Shown here: positions 1 through 9,040 of the stretch, piece after piece | How the letters are laid out: every line of letters starts with the position of its first letter | Position numbering within the stretch: position 1 is the first letter of the stretch | Assembly (NCBI GenBank): GCA_013287645.1 | Contig: JABDDJ010000011.1 | Span: forward strand, 3,489 to 51,594 | Reading direction: 5' to 3' | DNA length: 48,106 nt | Origin: Chlamydiota bacterium | Lineage (GTDB): Bacteria; Chlamydiota; Chlamydiia; Chlamydiales; JABDDJ01 | Program-made: the position numbers and the translations under genes | Notes under the pieces: generated by a model | The model's input: only the letters and a program-made list of their open reading frames with translations | Database searches by the model: none | What the model was told of the DNA's origin: nothing

Positions 1-2132
1 AATGTGTGACGAGTAGGATTAAGCATTTTTCCATAGAGATAAAGATCTTCAAATAGACCTTCGGCTACATCATCTTTTCCTAAACGTATTGCAGAAATGG
101 CTGTAGCGCTGATGACTGGTTCTAATTCACCATAGAATTCGGGCAGTTTGCTATGTTTTTCAAGCACTTGTTTATCGTCGTGGATAAGGTAAGAAGCTAG
201 GAGACTGATTGTACTCATCTCATCCGTGAGATGAAGTGATTGCGATAGCCAATTTAAAGCTTCGTTACCATCACCTTTGTTGAGTGCAGCGATTGCTAAG
301 CGTTCATAGACTTCAGTGGGTAGAGCATTTGTTTGGGCTTCTTGATCAATTAATTTCTTTCCTTGCGCGGCATCTCCAGCTGCGACTTCAGAGATAGCTA
401 ATGGAATGACAAATTGTGGATCTGAGGAGAGCTGCTTTAGAAAGGGTAGAGCTTTGACATAATTACCAAGTTGATAAGCAGAAAGTGCTGCTAATTTGAT
501 GGCTGCTTGAGAATCGGGTTGTAGATGGACGATCCATTGGGCGACTAAAAAAGCTTGATTGTAGTTCCCTTGTTTAAAGAGTAGGTTGGCATCAGCTTGC
601 AGATTAGCCATTTCTTGCGGAGATTTTAAGAAGGAAGAATCGAGGTCAAAGAGCTGTTGAGCCTCTAAAAAATACTTTAACTTATTGAAATCACTTTGGA
701 CGATGGCAGAGCTATAGACAATGCTAATTAACTTCTGCATGTTGCGTTTGGTATCTTTTTGGCGATTGGGCGGAGAGAGTACCCAGGCTAATTGCATTCT
801 GAGAAGTGCTGATGATTCGTGACCTTTGATCGACCAAGCTGTTTTGGCAGAGTTCAGAAGGATTTGCGAGTATTGAAACCAAGCTAGATGACTTCTTTCA
901 AGGCTTTTCCAGATTTCGACAAGATCTAGAGCCTTCTTGGAGGAGGGTTGAGGCGTATTTAATAAGTTTGATAACTCCGATTCAATTTTGCCAGCAGTAT
1001 GGTGTTCTAAAACATCGGGTTTTGCACTGAAGAGGAATTCCAAATGAACAAGCTGTTTAACAGTGGTGAGGTCATCTTGATGCAACGAATCTACAACCTG
1101 GTTTTCATAGTGTTGAGCAAGATCGTCGCGTGTTGAGGGATCTTTCAGAAGGTCGTTAATTACTCTGACCAGTTTTTTTAATTCTTGTATCTGGCCTTTT
1201 TTAATAAGAATAGCGGATTGTGCAACGATGATTTGGTCTAATTGAGCGAGCTGTTCTTTTGTGCCCCATTCTTGGATGACGTTAACATAGAGAGGCAAGG
1301 CGTTGTAGGTTTTTGTGGAGAGGAGAATTTCTATATCTTTAAGTATTAATGAATTAAAGTGAGAAATTTCAAGCGGATAGCGAGCTTTTACATCTGGCAC
1401 CTGTAAAAGGTATCCATAAGCCAACCTCAGATCTGGTAATGCCTCGACAGGATCTTTATTTTCCGCTCCCTGAATATACGTAAGAGCTAACAAAAAGAGT
1501 GTCTGCTCTCTATTTTCGGGATTTTGTAATTCTTTAATTAAGTTTCTGCGAATAGATTGTGCATCTCCAGAAAAGATTGCTGCTCGTGCCTGCTCTTGGA
1601 CAAATATAGAGGTAGGCAAAAGCTTTGAAAAGGCAGCTTCCATCCAAGGTGACAGATAGTCTGGAGGAGTTAAATCTTTCCAAAAGTTGCTCGCTTCTGC
1701 ATATCTACTCTGTTGGTATGCCTCTAAGCCCTGAAAAAGGCGCAACCAAGGGTCCTTTTTGTCAAAAAAATCCTTTGATTTTTCAAAAAGATTATTTAAG
1801 TCCTTGTTATCGTTTGAAAGATAGGCATTGAGAAACAAATTGAGATAGATCTCTTGTCGGAGAGAATCTTTTGCTGATATTCCTGGAGAAAGAAGTTCTA
1901 AAGCACGTTCTAAATGGCCTGTCGAAGTAGCTAAATGATCTGAAGCGCGTAAAATATATGCCTTTTCCAACGTATAACGTCCCTGCGGAATGGCTAATCT
2001 CTCAGCGCTTAAAAGAGTGTCGGCATTGTCATAATTTCCGGCTTTAAAGGACTTTAATGCTTTTGAATCAGGTGTAGAACATGAAGCTAAAAAACAACCG
2101 CTTAGAATCAGCAATAGAAACAATTTACGCAT
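1..2132 (-). CDS. TPR-rich lipoprotein, C-terminus cut by window edge
   Basis: The minus-strand frame is open from an ATG at 2132 to the window edge, giving about 710 residues with no stop, so the C-terminus lies outside. The N-terminus is a typical lipoprotein signal: Met-Arg-Lys, a leucine-rich core, and the lipobox LASC with Cys18 as the predicted lipidation site. The rest is helical, with repeated A/L/Y spacing such as AERLAIPQGRYTLEKAYIL and ALNKGDGNEALNWLSQSL, which fits tetratricopeptide repeats. It would be an envelope-anchored scaffold facing the periplasm or surface. No enzymatic motif is visible and I cannot name a specific family. Seen: lipobox and repeats. Inferred: envelope location and a protein-protein interaction role. 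Confidence 0.8.
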   Translation of the reverse strand, partial: MRKLFLLLILSGCFLASCSTPDSKALKSFKAGNYDNADTLLSAERLAIPQGRYTLEKAYILRASDHLATSTGHLERALELLSPGISAKDSLRQEIYLNLFLNAYLSNDNKDLNNLFEKSKDFFDKKDPWLRLFQGLEAYQQSRYAEASNFWKDLTPPDYLSPWMEAAFSKLLPTSIFVQEQARAAIFSGDAQSIRRNLIKELQNPENREQTLFLLALTYIQGAENKDPVEALPDLRLAYGYLLQVPDVKARYPLEISHFNSLILKDIEILLSTKTYNALPLYVNVIQEWGTKEQLAQLDQIIVAQSAILIKKGQIQELKKLVRVINDLLKDPSTRDDLAQHYENQVVDSLHQDDLTTVKQLVHLEFLFSAKPDVLEHHTAGKIESELSNLLNTPQPSSKKALDLVEIWKSLERSHLAWFQYSQILLNSAKTAWSIKGHESSALLRMQLAWVLSPPNRQKDTKRNMQKLISIVYSSAIVQSDFNKLKYFLEAQQLFDLDSSFLKSPQEMANLQADANLLFKQGNYNQAFLVAQWIVHLQPDSQAAIKLAALSAYQLGNYVKALPFLKQLSSDPQFVIPLAISEVAAGDAAQGKKLIDQEAQTNALPTEVYERLAIAALNKGDGNEALNWLSQSLHLTDEMSTISLLASYLIHDDKQVLEKHSKLPEFYGELEPVISATAISAIRLGKDDVAEGLFEDLYLYGKMLNPTRHT

Positions 2133-2207
2133 ACTTTAGGTCTTCTATTTTTTAATATTTCTATATACTCAATTGAGTATAGCATACCACAGAGTGATTG
2201 AATATAG

Positions 2208-4538
2208 CTATTGTGCCGGAGAGGGCACTTTATCTGATTTTGGACCCACAGGGGAATTTTTTCCAGTCGCCAGGCTCAAGATGTAGCTTCCTGTTAAAGG
2301 CTTTTTAACCATAAGAATATAGCCCATTTTGCTTAATCTTTCTCTCCAAGCAGCTTGTTCAAAATCATCATCGAGCTCTTTATCGAGGGCTTTTTCAATC
2401 TCTTCTAAAGATTCTACTGAAAAACTTTGGACTTTATCAGCCATTTCTAGCCGACGACAATTCTTTTCTAAGTTTTGTATTTTGTTAATAGTATTGTTAT
2501 AAACTCTAGTTACACGATCAACATCTTCTCTTAAATTTTTGATGGTGTCTTCCTGATTTTTTAAAGTCTTAAATTTACTTATTTCGTTCTCTAGTGCTGT
2601 TTTTATTGAGTTGTAATGATCTTGAGCGGGCAGGGGTGCGTAATTCAAGTAACTTTCATTATAGATGCCATTTTCATTTAAAATTCGCTCCATTTCTCTT
2701 TTAGATAATTCAATGGTATATTTTGATACTATATACTCCTTATATTTCTTCATCTTGTCCTCGTATTCAGCCACTACATTACAGAGTGCTTTGTAACGAA
2801 ATTCTCGGGCAAATCCGTGATAGATCATTTGAATACCATAAGATATTCGATGGCGTTGTAGGTAGAGATTAGATAATAAGTAAATGACACTGAAGCTTAA
2901 TGTGCAAAGAGTCGCAAAGGTAGCAGCTGTACCGATTGTTGTAGCAATAGGAGCTCCTATAAGTATTCCAGCAGTACCAGCAATACCCGATGAGATAAGG
3001 ACAGATTCACTTGCAATCCCTAAAGTGAGAGTGGCGGCGATAAATTTGACAATTTTTTCTGCTAGAGAAAATAGACGTACTTTTTTAGTTTTATGGATTG
3101 CCTCTATTTTGAGTTCTAGGAATTTAGCATAAGTATCGATGGAATCGGTGGGGTTGGATTTAGCCTCAGGTTTTTTTTCAAAATATTGCTTTAATTTTTC
3201 TTTGTAAAATTTCTCTCCACGATCACCTTTTTGAGATTTTTTACTTGCAATCCAAAATTTACGTGAGCAGACGAATAACGTAAAGAGAGAGGCAGCAATA
3301 CTGAGGCCTGTATTGACAGAGAGAAGGTTTTCTAAGATATCCGGAGAATCAGAAAATAGATCAGTTTTATTACAAACGAGCTCAAGTAGATCTTGCGTAC
3401 CGTTCAGGATAGCTTCGAAAATGTCCAATCGAATAGCTTCTAGCTTTTTTTGATTTTTACCTTTGAGATGTTTTTTTCTTAGTTCGAGCGTATTAATCGA
3501 GTTAGTAATAACACTTCTTAATATATCTTGTTCTTGTTGTTTAAGACTGTTAAAATAGTCTTTGAATGGAGAAGAGCTACTGTCGCTATCAATTAATGTT
3601 TTGAGTTTTTCAATATCAGTTTTTAAAAATCTAATTAAATCTTTGCGGGCAAAAACACGTGAGTATTCGGAAAGTACGATAAAAATTTCAATACTGTTTT
3701 TTGAAAGAGCAATTGAATTAGAAAGTGACTTAATTAATTCGTCTTCAATTAGTTTGAAGCCTTTTTCAATCTTACTGATTTTTCCTACCAGTGACATTGC
3801 TTTAAAAGCATTAGAAAGTGATTTTGCTTCCTTAATTAATTCTGACAAGTTTTTGTTTTTTTCAGCATTTTCTAATCGGCCTTCGATAACCTTATTAAGT
3901 TCGTGATTAAATTTTTGAATCTGAATGAAGTGATTATCAAATTCAACATCAGAATATTTTTTAAATTTATTAGTTAGATTATTTAAATATTCTTGGCGAT
4001 CCCAAAAATTGTTATTATCTTCATCACGCGTAATAGCTTTTTCTGTATTTTCTCTCCTGAGAGCTTCAGCCATATTCGTAACGCAGATGCTTAAAGACAT
4101 GGGATCTGGCAGCTTTGGATCTGGCTGCTTAGATTTAGGTATATTTGCTTTAGCCTCTTCTTCAGCTTTTTTTACTAAAATTGTAAGGTCTAGACGATTT
4201 TCTAGCTCTTTTATGTTCTTTTGTTCTTCCTTCATTTTCTCTATGTTGCTCTCTTCAAATCGATTCCATAATTTTTTTATGAGTAGAGCTGAGGTACCGG
4301 CAACAATAACAGTGCCAACAAAAGATTTTATATTTGTAGACATTGCTAATAATGTCGTCGTAGGCAAAGCAGCTAAAATGAACAGGAAACCGACCCCGAT
4401 ATTCCTATCGAAGGAGACGAAAAAGCTTCTGTCCTTAGAATTTAAGGTTCCTGTTTTAGGAGTATGGCCATTTGGCTCTTGTGGAAGAGGACGTTTAAAA
4501 CAAGGAAATAAGCTACCTAAAGAATATATATACTGCAT
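2208..4538 (-). CDS. Large membrane coiled-coil protein, inclusion-membrane (Inc)-like candidate
   Basis: A 776-residue protein that I do not recognise by family. It has two closely spaced hydrophobic segments at about residues 48-66 and 70-89, a charged coiled-coil region from about 92 to 130, a long helical region to 390, another hydrophobic segment at 407-424, a hydrophobic cluster at about 493-558, and a C-terminal coiled coil at about 640-725. Paired hydrophobic segments with a short turn (a bilobed domain) plus coiled coils are the layout known for chlamydial Inc proteins, which are type III secreted and sit in the inclusion membrane. There is no Sec signal peptide at the start, consistent with that idea. 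The ATG at 4538 has no good Shine-Dalgarno sequence. A position-independent coiled-coil membrane protein is the safe call; Inc is an inference. Confidence 0.75.
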   Translation of the reverse strand: MQYIYSLGSLFPCFKRPLPQEPNGHTPKTGTLNSKDRSFFVSFDRNIGVGFLFILAALPTTTLLAMSTNIKSFVGTVIVAGTSALLIKKLWNRFEESNIEKMKEEQKNIKELENRLDLTILVKKAEEEAKANIPKSKQPDPKLPDPMSLSICVTNMAEALRRENTEKAITRDEDNNNFWDRQEYLNNLTNKFKKYSDVEFDNHFIQIQKFNHELNKVIEGRLENAEKNKNLSELIKEAKSLSNAFKAMSLVGKISKIEKGFKLIEDELIKSLSNSIALSKNSIEIFIVLSEYSRVFARKDLIRFLKTDIEKLKTLIDSDSSSSPFKDYFNSLKQQEQDILRSVITNSINTLELRKKHLKGKNQKKLEAIRLDIFEAILNGTQDLLELVCNKTDLFSDSPDILENLLSVNTGLSIAASLFTLFVCSRKFWIASKKSQKGDRGEKFYKEKLKQYFEKKPEAKSNPTDSIDTYAKFLELKIEAIHKTKKVRLFSLAEKIVKFIAATLTLGIASESVLISSGIAGTAGILIGAPIATTIGTAATFATLCTLSFSVIYLLSNLYLQRHRISYGIQMIYHGFAREFRYKALCNVVAEYEDKMKKYKEYIVSKYTIELSKREMERILNENGIYNESYLNYAPLPAQDHYNSIKTALENEISKFKTLKNQEDTIKNLREDVDRVTRVYNNTINKIQNLEKNCRRLEMADKVQSFSVESLEEIEKALDKELDDDFEQAAWRERLSKMGYILMVKKPLTGSYILSLATGKNSPVGPKSDKVPSPAQ

Positions 4539-4638
4539 AATAAAAGATTAAGAAATAATGAAGCTAACTATAGCATATCTTAGAGTTAAAAACAATGGAG
4601 ATTTAATAATTTATAAACTTTTTGATTAAAAAATAAAA

Positions 4639-5619
4639 TTAATTCACCTTTCCATAGGAAATTCGGAACTGTTTCCCTAGAAAGAGCATTAGTTCACGGT
4701 AGGTCCCTGAAGAGAGCACATGGTCGATAAAAGGATAGCCTTGGCAGTTACCAATATAGAAAATATTACTTTGACTACTGACCAGTCCGTAGATTGAGCC
4801 AAACGAGTCGGTAATTAGCGGGACGACGTCGTAGCAGCTGACAAAGTTCATAGAGCTATCAAATCCGTAGGGAGCAATGAGGGTTGAGGAGCCAACTGTG
4901 ATAATTTTCAACATTTTTTGCTCTTCCGGCGTGAGTAGAGCAATGGCTTTATAGGTGTCAGTTCCGCCCATGCTATGCGCGTAGTGAACAATTTGTCCTC
5001 CTTCATGGACACCGCCCATCTCTTGGATGAGATCTCTCCAGAGAGCGGCGATTTTGTATGAATAGGGAGAGAAGCCCATTTTAGAGAAAAGGCCATTCAT
5101 GAGGTCTCGCGTCCAGCCATCTGTAGGACGAAATATGTAGTGGACATTGATATCTCCATGAGTAGAGGAGATAAGCTGAGCGGCATCGATGACATCTTCT
5201 TTGAGGTTTCCCATACCGTTGATAAGAGTGACACGAATGTTATCTCCGATTTCGCCAAGGCCAATAGAACCTTGATCCGGCTCTTGGTTGATGAGGCCTG
5301 CCATTTGTAAAAATCCTGGCGAGAAGTTATCGGAGAGGAAGCTATCCCAGTAGGATTCGTGGGACTCAGTAAGAGAATGGTTTGATGGATTGTTAAAGAT
5401 CCACTGGAAAAATGAGGAAAAGAGACCCGAATTGGATTCTTCATCGAAGTAGATGACGTCACCATCTGATTTAGTAAGACTGATTAATTGCCCTGAGGAG
5501 TCGTAGTGAAAGACAGTCAAGTGTCCTTCAGGTTTTTGAGCTTCATCGGCGTTAATAAAGCTTACAAAAAAAAGAAAAAGAGATAAAAAAAGAGAGCAGA
5601 AGTATTTAGATGAATTCAT
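4639..5619 (-). CDS. Secreted DUF687-like protein with lipase-type serine motif
   Basis: I place the start at the ATG at 5619, behind a GAGGT ribosome site, rather than at 5721, because it exposes a clean signal peptide (lysine, leucine/phenylalanine core, INA-DE cleavage) and avoids overlap with trkA. The mature protein carries a short YD-like stretch (YDSSGQLISLTKSDGDVI), then INGMGN, a GDINVHYIF strand, and HYAHSMGG near residue 245 of the 326. This order matches chlamydial DUF687 proteins as I recall them (an NGMGN-like strand and a later HSxG elbow). AHSMG resembles the GxSxG elbow of alpha/beta hydrolases with Ala for the first Gly, so lipase or esterase activity on host or self lipids is possible but unproven. 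It is divergent from trkA. Confidence 0.75.
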   Translation of the reverse strand: MNSSKYFCSLFLSLFLFFVSFINADEAQKPEGHLTVFHYDSSGQLISLTKSDGDVIYFDEESNSGLFSSFFQWIFNNPSNHSLTESHESYWDSFLSDNFSPGFLQMAGLINQEPDQGSIGLGEIGDNIRVTLINGMGNLKEDVIDAAQLISSTHGDINVHYIFRPTDGWTRDLMNGLFSKMGFSPYSYKIAALWRDLIQEMGGVHEGGQIVHYAHSMGGTDTYKAIALLTPEEQKMLKIITVGSSTLIAPYGFDSSMNFVSCYDVVPLITDSFGSIYGLVSSQSNIFYIGNCQGYPFIDHVLSSGTYRELMLFLGKQFRISYGKVN

Positions 5620-5679
5620 AACTACCTCGCAATAAACAATGTACAAATTTAAACGATTATTGAAATAAGCGCAAACCCT

Positions 5680-7056
5680 ATGATGACCATTGTTATAATT
5701 GGCGCAGGAGATGTCGGCCAATACATTGCTTCACTGCTCTCGAAAGAAGAGCACAATATTATTCTTATCGACAAGGATAGTAAGAAGTTAGATGAAGCTT
5801 CACGCCACCTTGATATAGGTACCAGACATGGTTCTGGAGCGGATTGGCAGCTTTTAGACGATCTATTAGAACTCTCCCCGCAGCTCTTGATTGCATTGAC
5901 AGAGGATGATGAGACAAATATGGTGGCTTGTTCAGTTGCCAAGCATCTCGGTTATCCCCGCACAATTGCACGAGTAAGGGATAATCATTTTCTCAATCGC
6001 ATGCGGCTAGATTTTAACTTGATTTTCGATGTGGACTACTTTATTGGTCCAGAAGTGTTAGTGGCTAACGAAATTCTGAAGTATATGATTAGCCCTGGGT
6101 CACTGCATGTAGAGAGTTTTGCCCATGGAGCAGTCCTTTTACGCACTCTTACTATTCCAAGCCGCTGGAATAAGCAGCATATTCCTTTAAATGAGTTACC
6201 ATTGCCTACAGGGGTAATTATAGGCCTGATTCGTCGAGAAAAGTCTCCTTCAGAGGTACGACCGGGCGAATCTAATTTTTCGATTATTTTTCCTCATGGA
6301 GATACCTGCATTTTTCCTCACGATGAGGTAACCTTTATCGGCGAAACTGCAGCGATTTCAACGATTCATCATTTTTTTGGAATAGCTTCAAAGTCAGTTA
6401 GTTCCGTGGTCATAGTGGGAGGTACTCGGACGACGATTAATCTTGTGCGGCTTTTGGAATATAAATCGATTGAAGTCCGGATTATCGAAAGCGATTATGA
6501 CAAGTGTGTCAAGATCGCAAATCTTCTTCCTAATAGTACGGTGATCCATCATGATCCTACCGATCTTGACTTCTTAAAAGCCGAAAAAGTAGACGCTACA
6601 GAACTGTTTGTAGCGTGTACAGAACGCGACGATACAAATTTGCTGGCAGCGATGTTAGCTCAAGAAGCTGGCTGTCAAAATACCCTTATTGTATTAAATA
6701 ATACTAGTTATACTCCCCTATTGACTCATCTTGGAATTAATTATGCCGTTTCGCCCCGTCTTACAGCTGCAAACCATATTTTGGCTCAGCTCTATGCAGG
6801 GGCCATTACCTCCCTTGTTTCTTTGTATGATAATCAGGCTGAAATAGTCGAAATCGACGTTTCGATGGATGCAAAAGTGACAGGTATACCGTTGACAGAA
6901 CTTGGGCACATACTCCCGCGCGACTTTCTGATAGCTATGATTCAAAATCGAGGGAGGATTTTGATTGCACATGGAAATAGGATTATATCGCCTGGAGATA
7001 CAGTTATTGCCATTACCAGTCCAAGGCATGTTCCTGAACTACATCAGATTTTTTAA
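5680..7056 (+). CDS. trkA: Trk potassium uptake system NAD-binding protein TrkA
   Basis: Cytoplasmic regulatory subunit that binds NAD(H)/ATP and gates the TrkH K+ channel. The 458-residue length equals the usual TrkA size. It has two TrkA-N Rossmann units, each followed by a TrkA-C (RCK-C) unit. The first unit starts with IIGAGDVGQYIA (GxGxxG at residues 8-13) and has an acidic residue ending beta-2 (LIDKD). The second starts at VVIVGG near residue 240 and is less canonical (GGTRTT), so it may not bind NAD tightly. The start could be ATG 5680 or the adjacent ATG 5683. trkH follows after one base, so the two are an operon. Family assignment is firm. Confidence 0.95.
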   Translation: MMTIVIIGAGDVGQYIASLLSKEEHNIILIDKDSKKLDEASRHLDIGTRHGSGADWQLLDDLLELSPQLLIALTEDDETNMVACSVAKHLGYPRTIARVRDNHFLNRMRLDFNLIFDVDYFIGPEVLVANEILKYMISPGSLHVESFAHGAVLLRTLTIPSRWNKQHIPLNELPLPTGVIIGLIRREKSPSEVRPGESNFSIIFPHGDTCIFPHDEVTFIGETAAISTIHHFFGIASKSVSSVVIVGGTRTTINLVRLLEYKSIEVRIIESDYDKCVKIANLLPNSTVIHHDPTDLDFLKAEKVDATELFVACTERDDTNLLAAMLAQEAGCQNTLIVLNNTSYTPLLTHLGINYAVSPRLTAANHILAQLYAGAITSLVSLYDNQAEIVEIDVSMDAKVTGIPLTELGHILPRDFLIAMIQNRGRILIAHGNRIISPGDTVIAITSPRHVPELHQIF

Positions 7057-7057
7057 A

Positions 7058-8653
7058 ATGTTATACAAAGAAATTTTTAAAGTTCTCTCGTTCTTTCTCT
7101 ATACCCTAGCAGCAATACTTTGCATCCCTTGCGTTTTGGCGATGTACTATGCCTATCTTGTCCCGGCGGCAGAACATCCCCAAAAACACTCTGTCAATGC
7201 ATTTTTTCTCACAATTCTTTGCACACTCATTGCTGCAGCCATTTGTCATTTTTTGGGTCGTTATTCACTTGGAAAGCTCTATTCACGCGAAAAAATCGCT
7301 ACTACGGTTTTGCTCTGCATGATTGTACCGGCCCTTTCTGCCCTTCCATTTATTTTTAGTGGTACATTGACAAACTTTTTTCAAGCTTATTTTGAGGTTG
7401 TTTCGGGATATACAACAACAGGTAGCACAGTTTTGAAGGCCAAAAACTACGACGCTAACGGGTCGGAAATCCCCTATCAGATCACTATTGCTGGCGTGAT
7501 TCCTACGACATACACGTTCTATGGAACTGTTGAGCCCGTGGTAGAACCTTCAACGGGTAAAGTTCTCTATTCTGGGATTAATGCAGTTGGAAAATCACTG
7601 CTTTTTTGGAGAAGCATGACACAATGGTTAGGTGGAATAGGGATTATTGTCCTATTTTTGCTGGTTTTTCCCCATTTAGGCATAGGCGGCAAAATGTTTT
7701 ATCAGGTAGAGGCTCCTGGATATCTTAAGAAGATTGCATTTGCACTTTTTAAAATATATCTCTTCCTGACAGCAATGGAAGTGATACTTCTCATGCTTAC
7801 CAATCATTCTCTTCCTTTTTTCGATGCGTTGACAATCTCATTTTCAAATCTTGCCACAGGTGCATTCAGTATCAAAAATCATAATATAGCTTCGTATAAC
7901 AATGCTTATACTGAGGCTGTAGTGATGCTTTTTATGGTCATTGGCAGTATTAATTTTGCTCTCTACTACTTTGTTTCTAGAGGCAAAATTTTTCGCTTAT
8001 TCAATAGAGAACTTTTTATTTATTTAGTGATTTTGCTGTTAGGTAGCTGTTTTGTGAGCTGGGCCATTCATGGCACCTCAAATTATACCTGGTTTGAAGC
8101 GATTCGTTACGGCTCTTTTCAAGCTGTTTCTGCCAATAGCACAACAGGATTCTTTTCAGCTGATTACGATAGTTGGCCTTATGAAGCTCAAACAATGATG
8201 CTAATACTCATGTATGTGGGTGGAATGGCCGGATCGACTTGTGGAGGCATCAAAATTATTCGCCACTACATGCTATTCAAAATCGTTCAATATAAAACTG
8301 AATCGATCATCCGGCCAGAAGCAGTCAAAGTCTTCCGCATTGGAAATCGAGAAGTAGACTATCAAACACAGGGCAGTGTTCTCTGTTTTTGTGTGATTAT
8401 CGTCTCTCTCTCTGTGATCTTTACCTTTTTGCATATTTTGGACGGCATCGACCCAGAAACTGCCATTGGGATGGTTGCCGCGAACATCAATAATGCAGGC
8501 CTAGCTTTTCGTATGGCAGGTCCGACAGAGTCCTATGCCTTCCTTTCTAACTATAGTTTAGTGCTTGCAGCCCTTCAAATGATCTTCGGCCGTCTGGAAT
8601 TTTATGCGGTTCTGGCTGTTCTAGTGCCTGCATTTTGGAATCAGAATGGTTGA
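7058..8653 (+). CDS. trkH: Trk potassium transporter TrkH
   Basis: Inner-membrane K+ translocating subunit. The frame is open from 6965, but the part before 7058 overlaps trkA, so I take the ATG at 7058, one base after the trkA stop, giving 531 residues. The four pore-loop filter glycines of the TrkH/KtrB family are visible in order: GYTTTGSTV, SNLATGAF, NSTTGFFSA and NINNAGLAF. Many hydrophobic helices lie between them. Compared with E. coli TrkH (483 residues as I recall), there is an extra polar stretch of about 45 residues after the first filter (roughly residues 128-175, rich in T, Y, P and G), probably an extracytoplasmic loop. Translational coupling with trkA is likely. Confidence 0.93.
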   Translation: MLYKEIFKVLSFFLYTLAAILCIPCVLAMYYAYLVPAAEHPQKHSVNAFFLTILCTLIAAAICHFLGRYSLGKLYSREKIATTVLLCMIVPALSALPFIFSGTLTNFFQAYFEVVSGYTTTGSTVLKAKNYDANGSEIPYQITIAGVIPTTYTFYGTVEPVVEPSTGKVLYSGINAVGKSLLFWRSMTQWLGGIGIIVLFLLVFPHLGIGGKMFYQVEAPGYLKKIAFALFKIYLFLTAMEVILLMLTNHSLPFFDALTISFSNLATGAFSIKNHNIASYNNAYTEAVVMLFMVIGSINFALYYFVSRGKIFRLFNRELFIYLVILLLGSCFVSWAIHGTSNYTWFEAIRYGSFQAVSANSTTGFFSADYDSWPYEAQTMMLILMYVGGMAGSTCGGIKIIRHYMLFKIVQYKTESIIRPEAVKVFRIGNREVDYQTQGSVLCFCVIIVSLSVIFTFLHILDGIDPETAIGMVAANINNAGLAFRMAGPTESYAFLSNYSLVLAALQMIFGRLEFYAVLAVLVPAFWNQNG

Positions 8654-8690
8654 TTTGGGCATGTTCTCACCGGCTCTAAACGCGAAGGTC

Positions 8691-8724
8691 GCGAAGAAAG
8701 CGAAGAAAGCGAAGAAAGCGAAGA
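8691..8724 (+). repeat. 9-bp tandem repeat GCGAAGAAA, about 3.7 copies
   Basis: GCGAAGAAA occurs at 8691, 8700 and 8709, and a partial copy from 8718 runs into the left arm of the nested palindrome. It lies in non-coding DNA after trkH. The unit resembles the GCGAAGATT end of the palindrome arm, so it may have grown by slippage from that end. Confidence 0.85.
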
Positions 8725-9036
8725 TTAAACGCAAAGGTGCGAAGTCGCAAAGAAAAAAATAACAAGATAGGCAGGATCGCTTCGCGGCAGGATAAGAAGG
8801 ATAATTAAAGAGATAAAGAAAAAAGAACGATATAACGATAAGAACGATAAAAAAATAAAAAAATATCGTTCTTATCGTTATATCGTTCTTTTATTCTCTA
8901 ATTTATCTTGCTTATCCTGCCGCGAAGCGATCCTGCCTATCATGTTATTTTTTTTTGTGTTAATGTATCTTTGTCTGAAGTCTAGGCAAATCCGCAAGAA
9001 ATTTGTTTTCTTTGCGCCTTTGCGTTTAATCTTCGC
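8718..9036. repeat. Nested triple palindrome (three inverted repeats inside one another)
   Basis: This element fills the gap between trkH and the downstream minus-strand gene. The outer arms are 8718-8737 and 9017-9036, a perfect 20-base pair that extends inwards with an 8-base insertion on the left. The middle arms are 8753-8796 and 8911-8954, with a 31-base perfect core at 8766-8796/8911-8941. The inner arms are 8822-8849 and 8864-8891, 28 bases and perfect, around a 14-base A-rich loop. The three layers have different sequence character (CGCAAAGG; GGCAGGAT; AACGATA), which suggests separate elements inserted one in the loop of another. No ORF is inside. The right end nearly touches the stop at 9041-9043. 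A long hairpin here would also act as a barrier to transcription from both sides. Confidence 0.95.
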
Positions 9037-9040
9037 CTTA

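Noticed and set aside
1625..1831. Plus-strand ORF of 68 codons in the TPR lipoprotein gene
   Set aside because: Shadow of the minus-strand coding frame, which is open for more than 2 kb and starts with a lipobox signal.
4009..4551. Plus-strand ORF of 180 codons opposite the Inc-like gene
   Set aside because: Ser/Phe-rich antisense frame of a Lys/Glu-rich helical gene; no ribosome site and no domain.
5617..5721. Longer start (5721) for the DUF687-like gene
   Set aside because: It would add 34 residues without a signal and overlap trkA; the ATG at 5619 has GAGGT and opens a clean signal peptide.
6965..7057. Longer start for trkH inside trkA
   Set aside because: The 31 extra residues lie on the trkA 3' end and lack similarity to the TrkH N-terminus; the ATG at 7058 follows the trkA stop directly.
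8691..8724. GCGAAGAAA tandem repeat as a CRISPR
   Set aside because: The units are only 9 bases and have no spacers; it is a simple tandem repeat.
8654..9040. Insertion sequence or transposase in the trkH downstream gap
   Set aside because: Strong inverted repeats exist, but there is no ORF of useful length inside and no target duplication could be seen.
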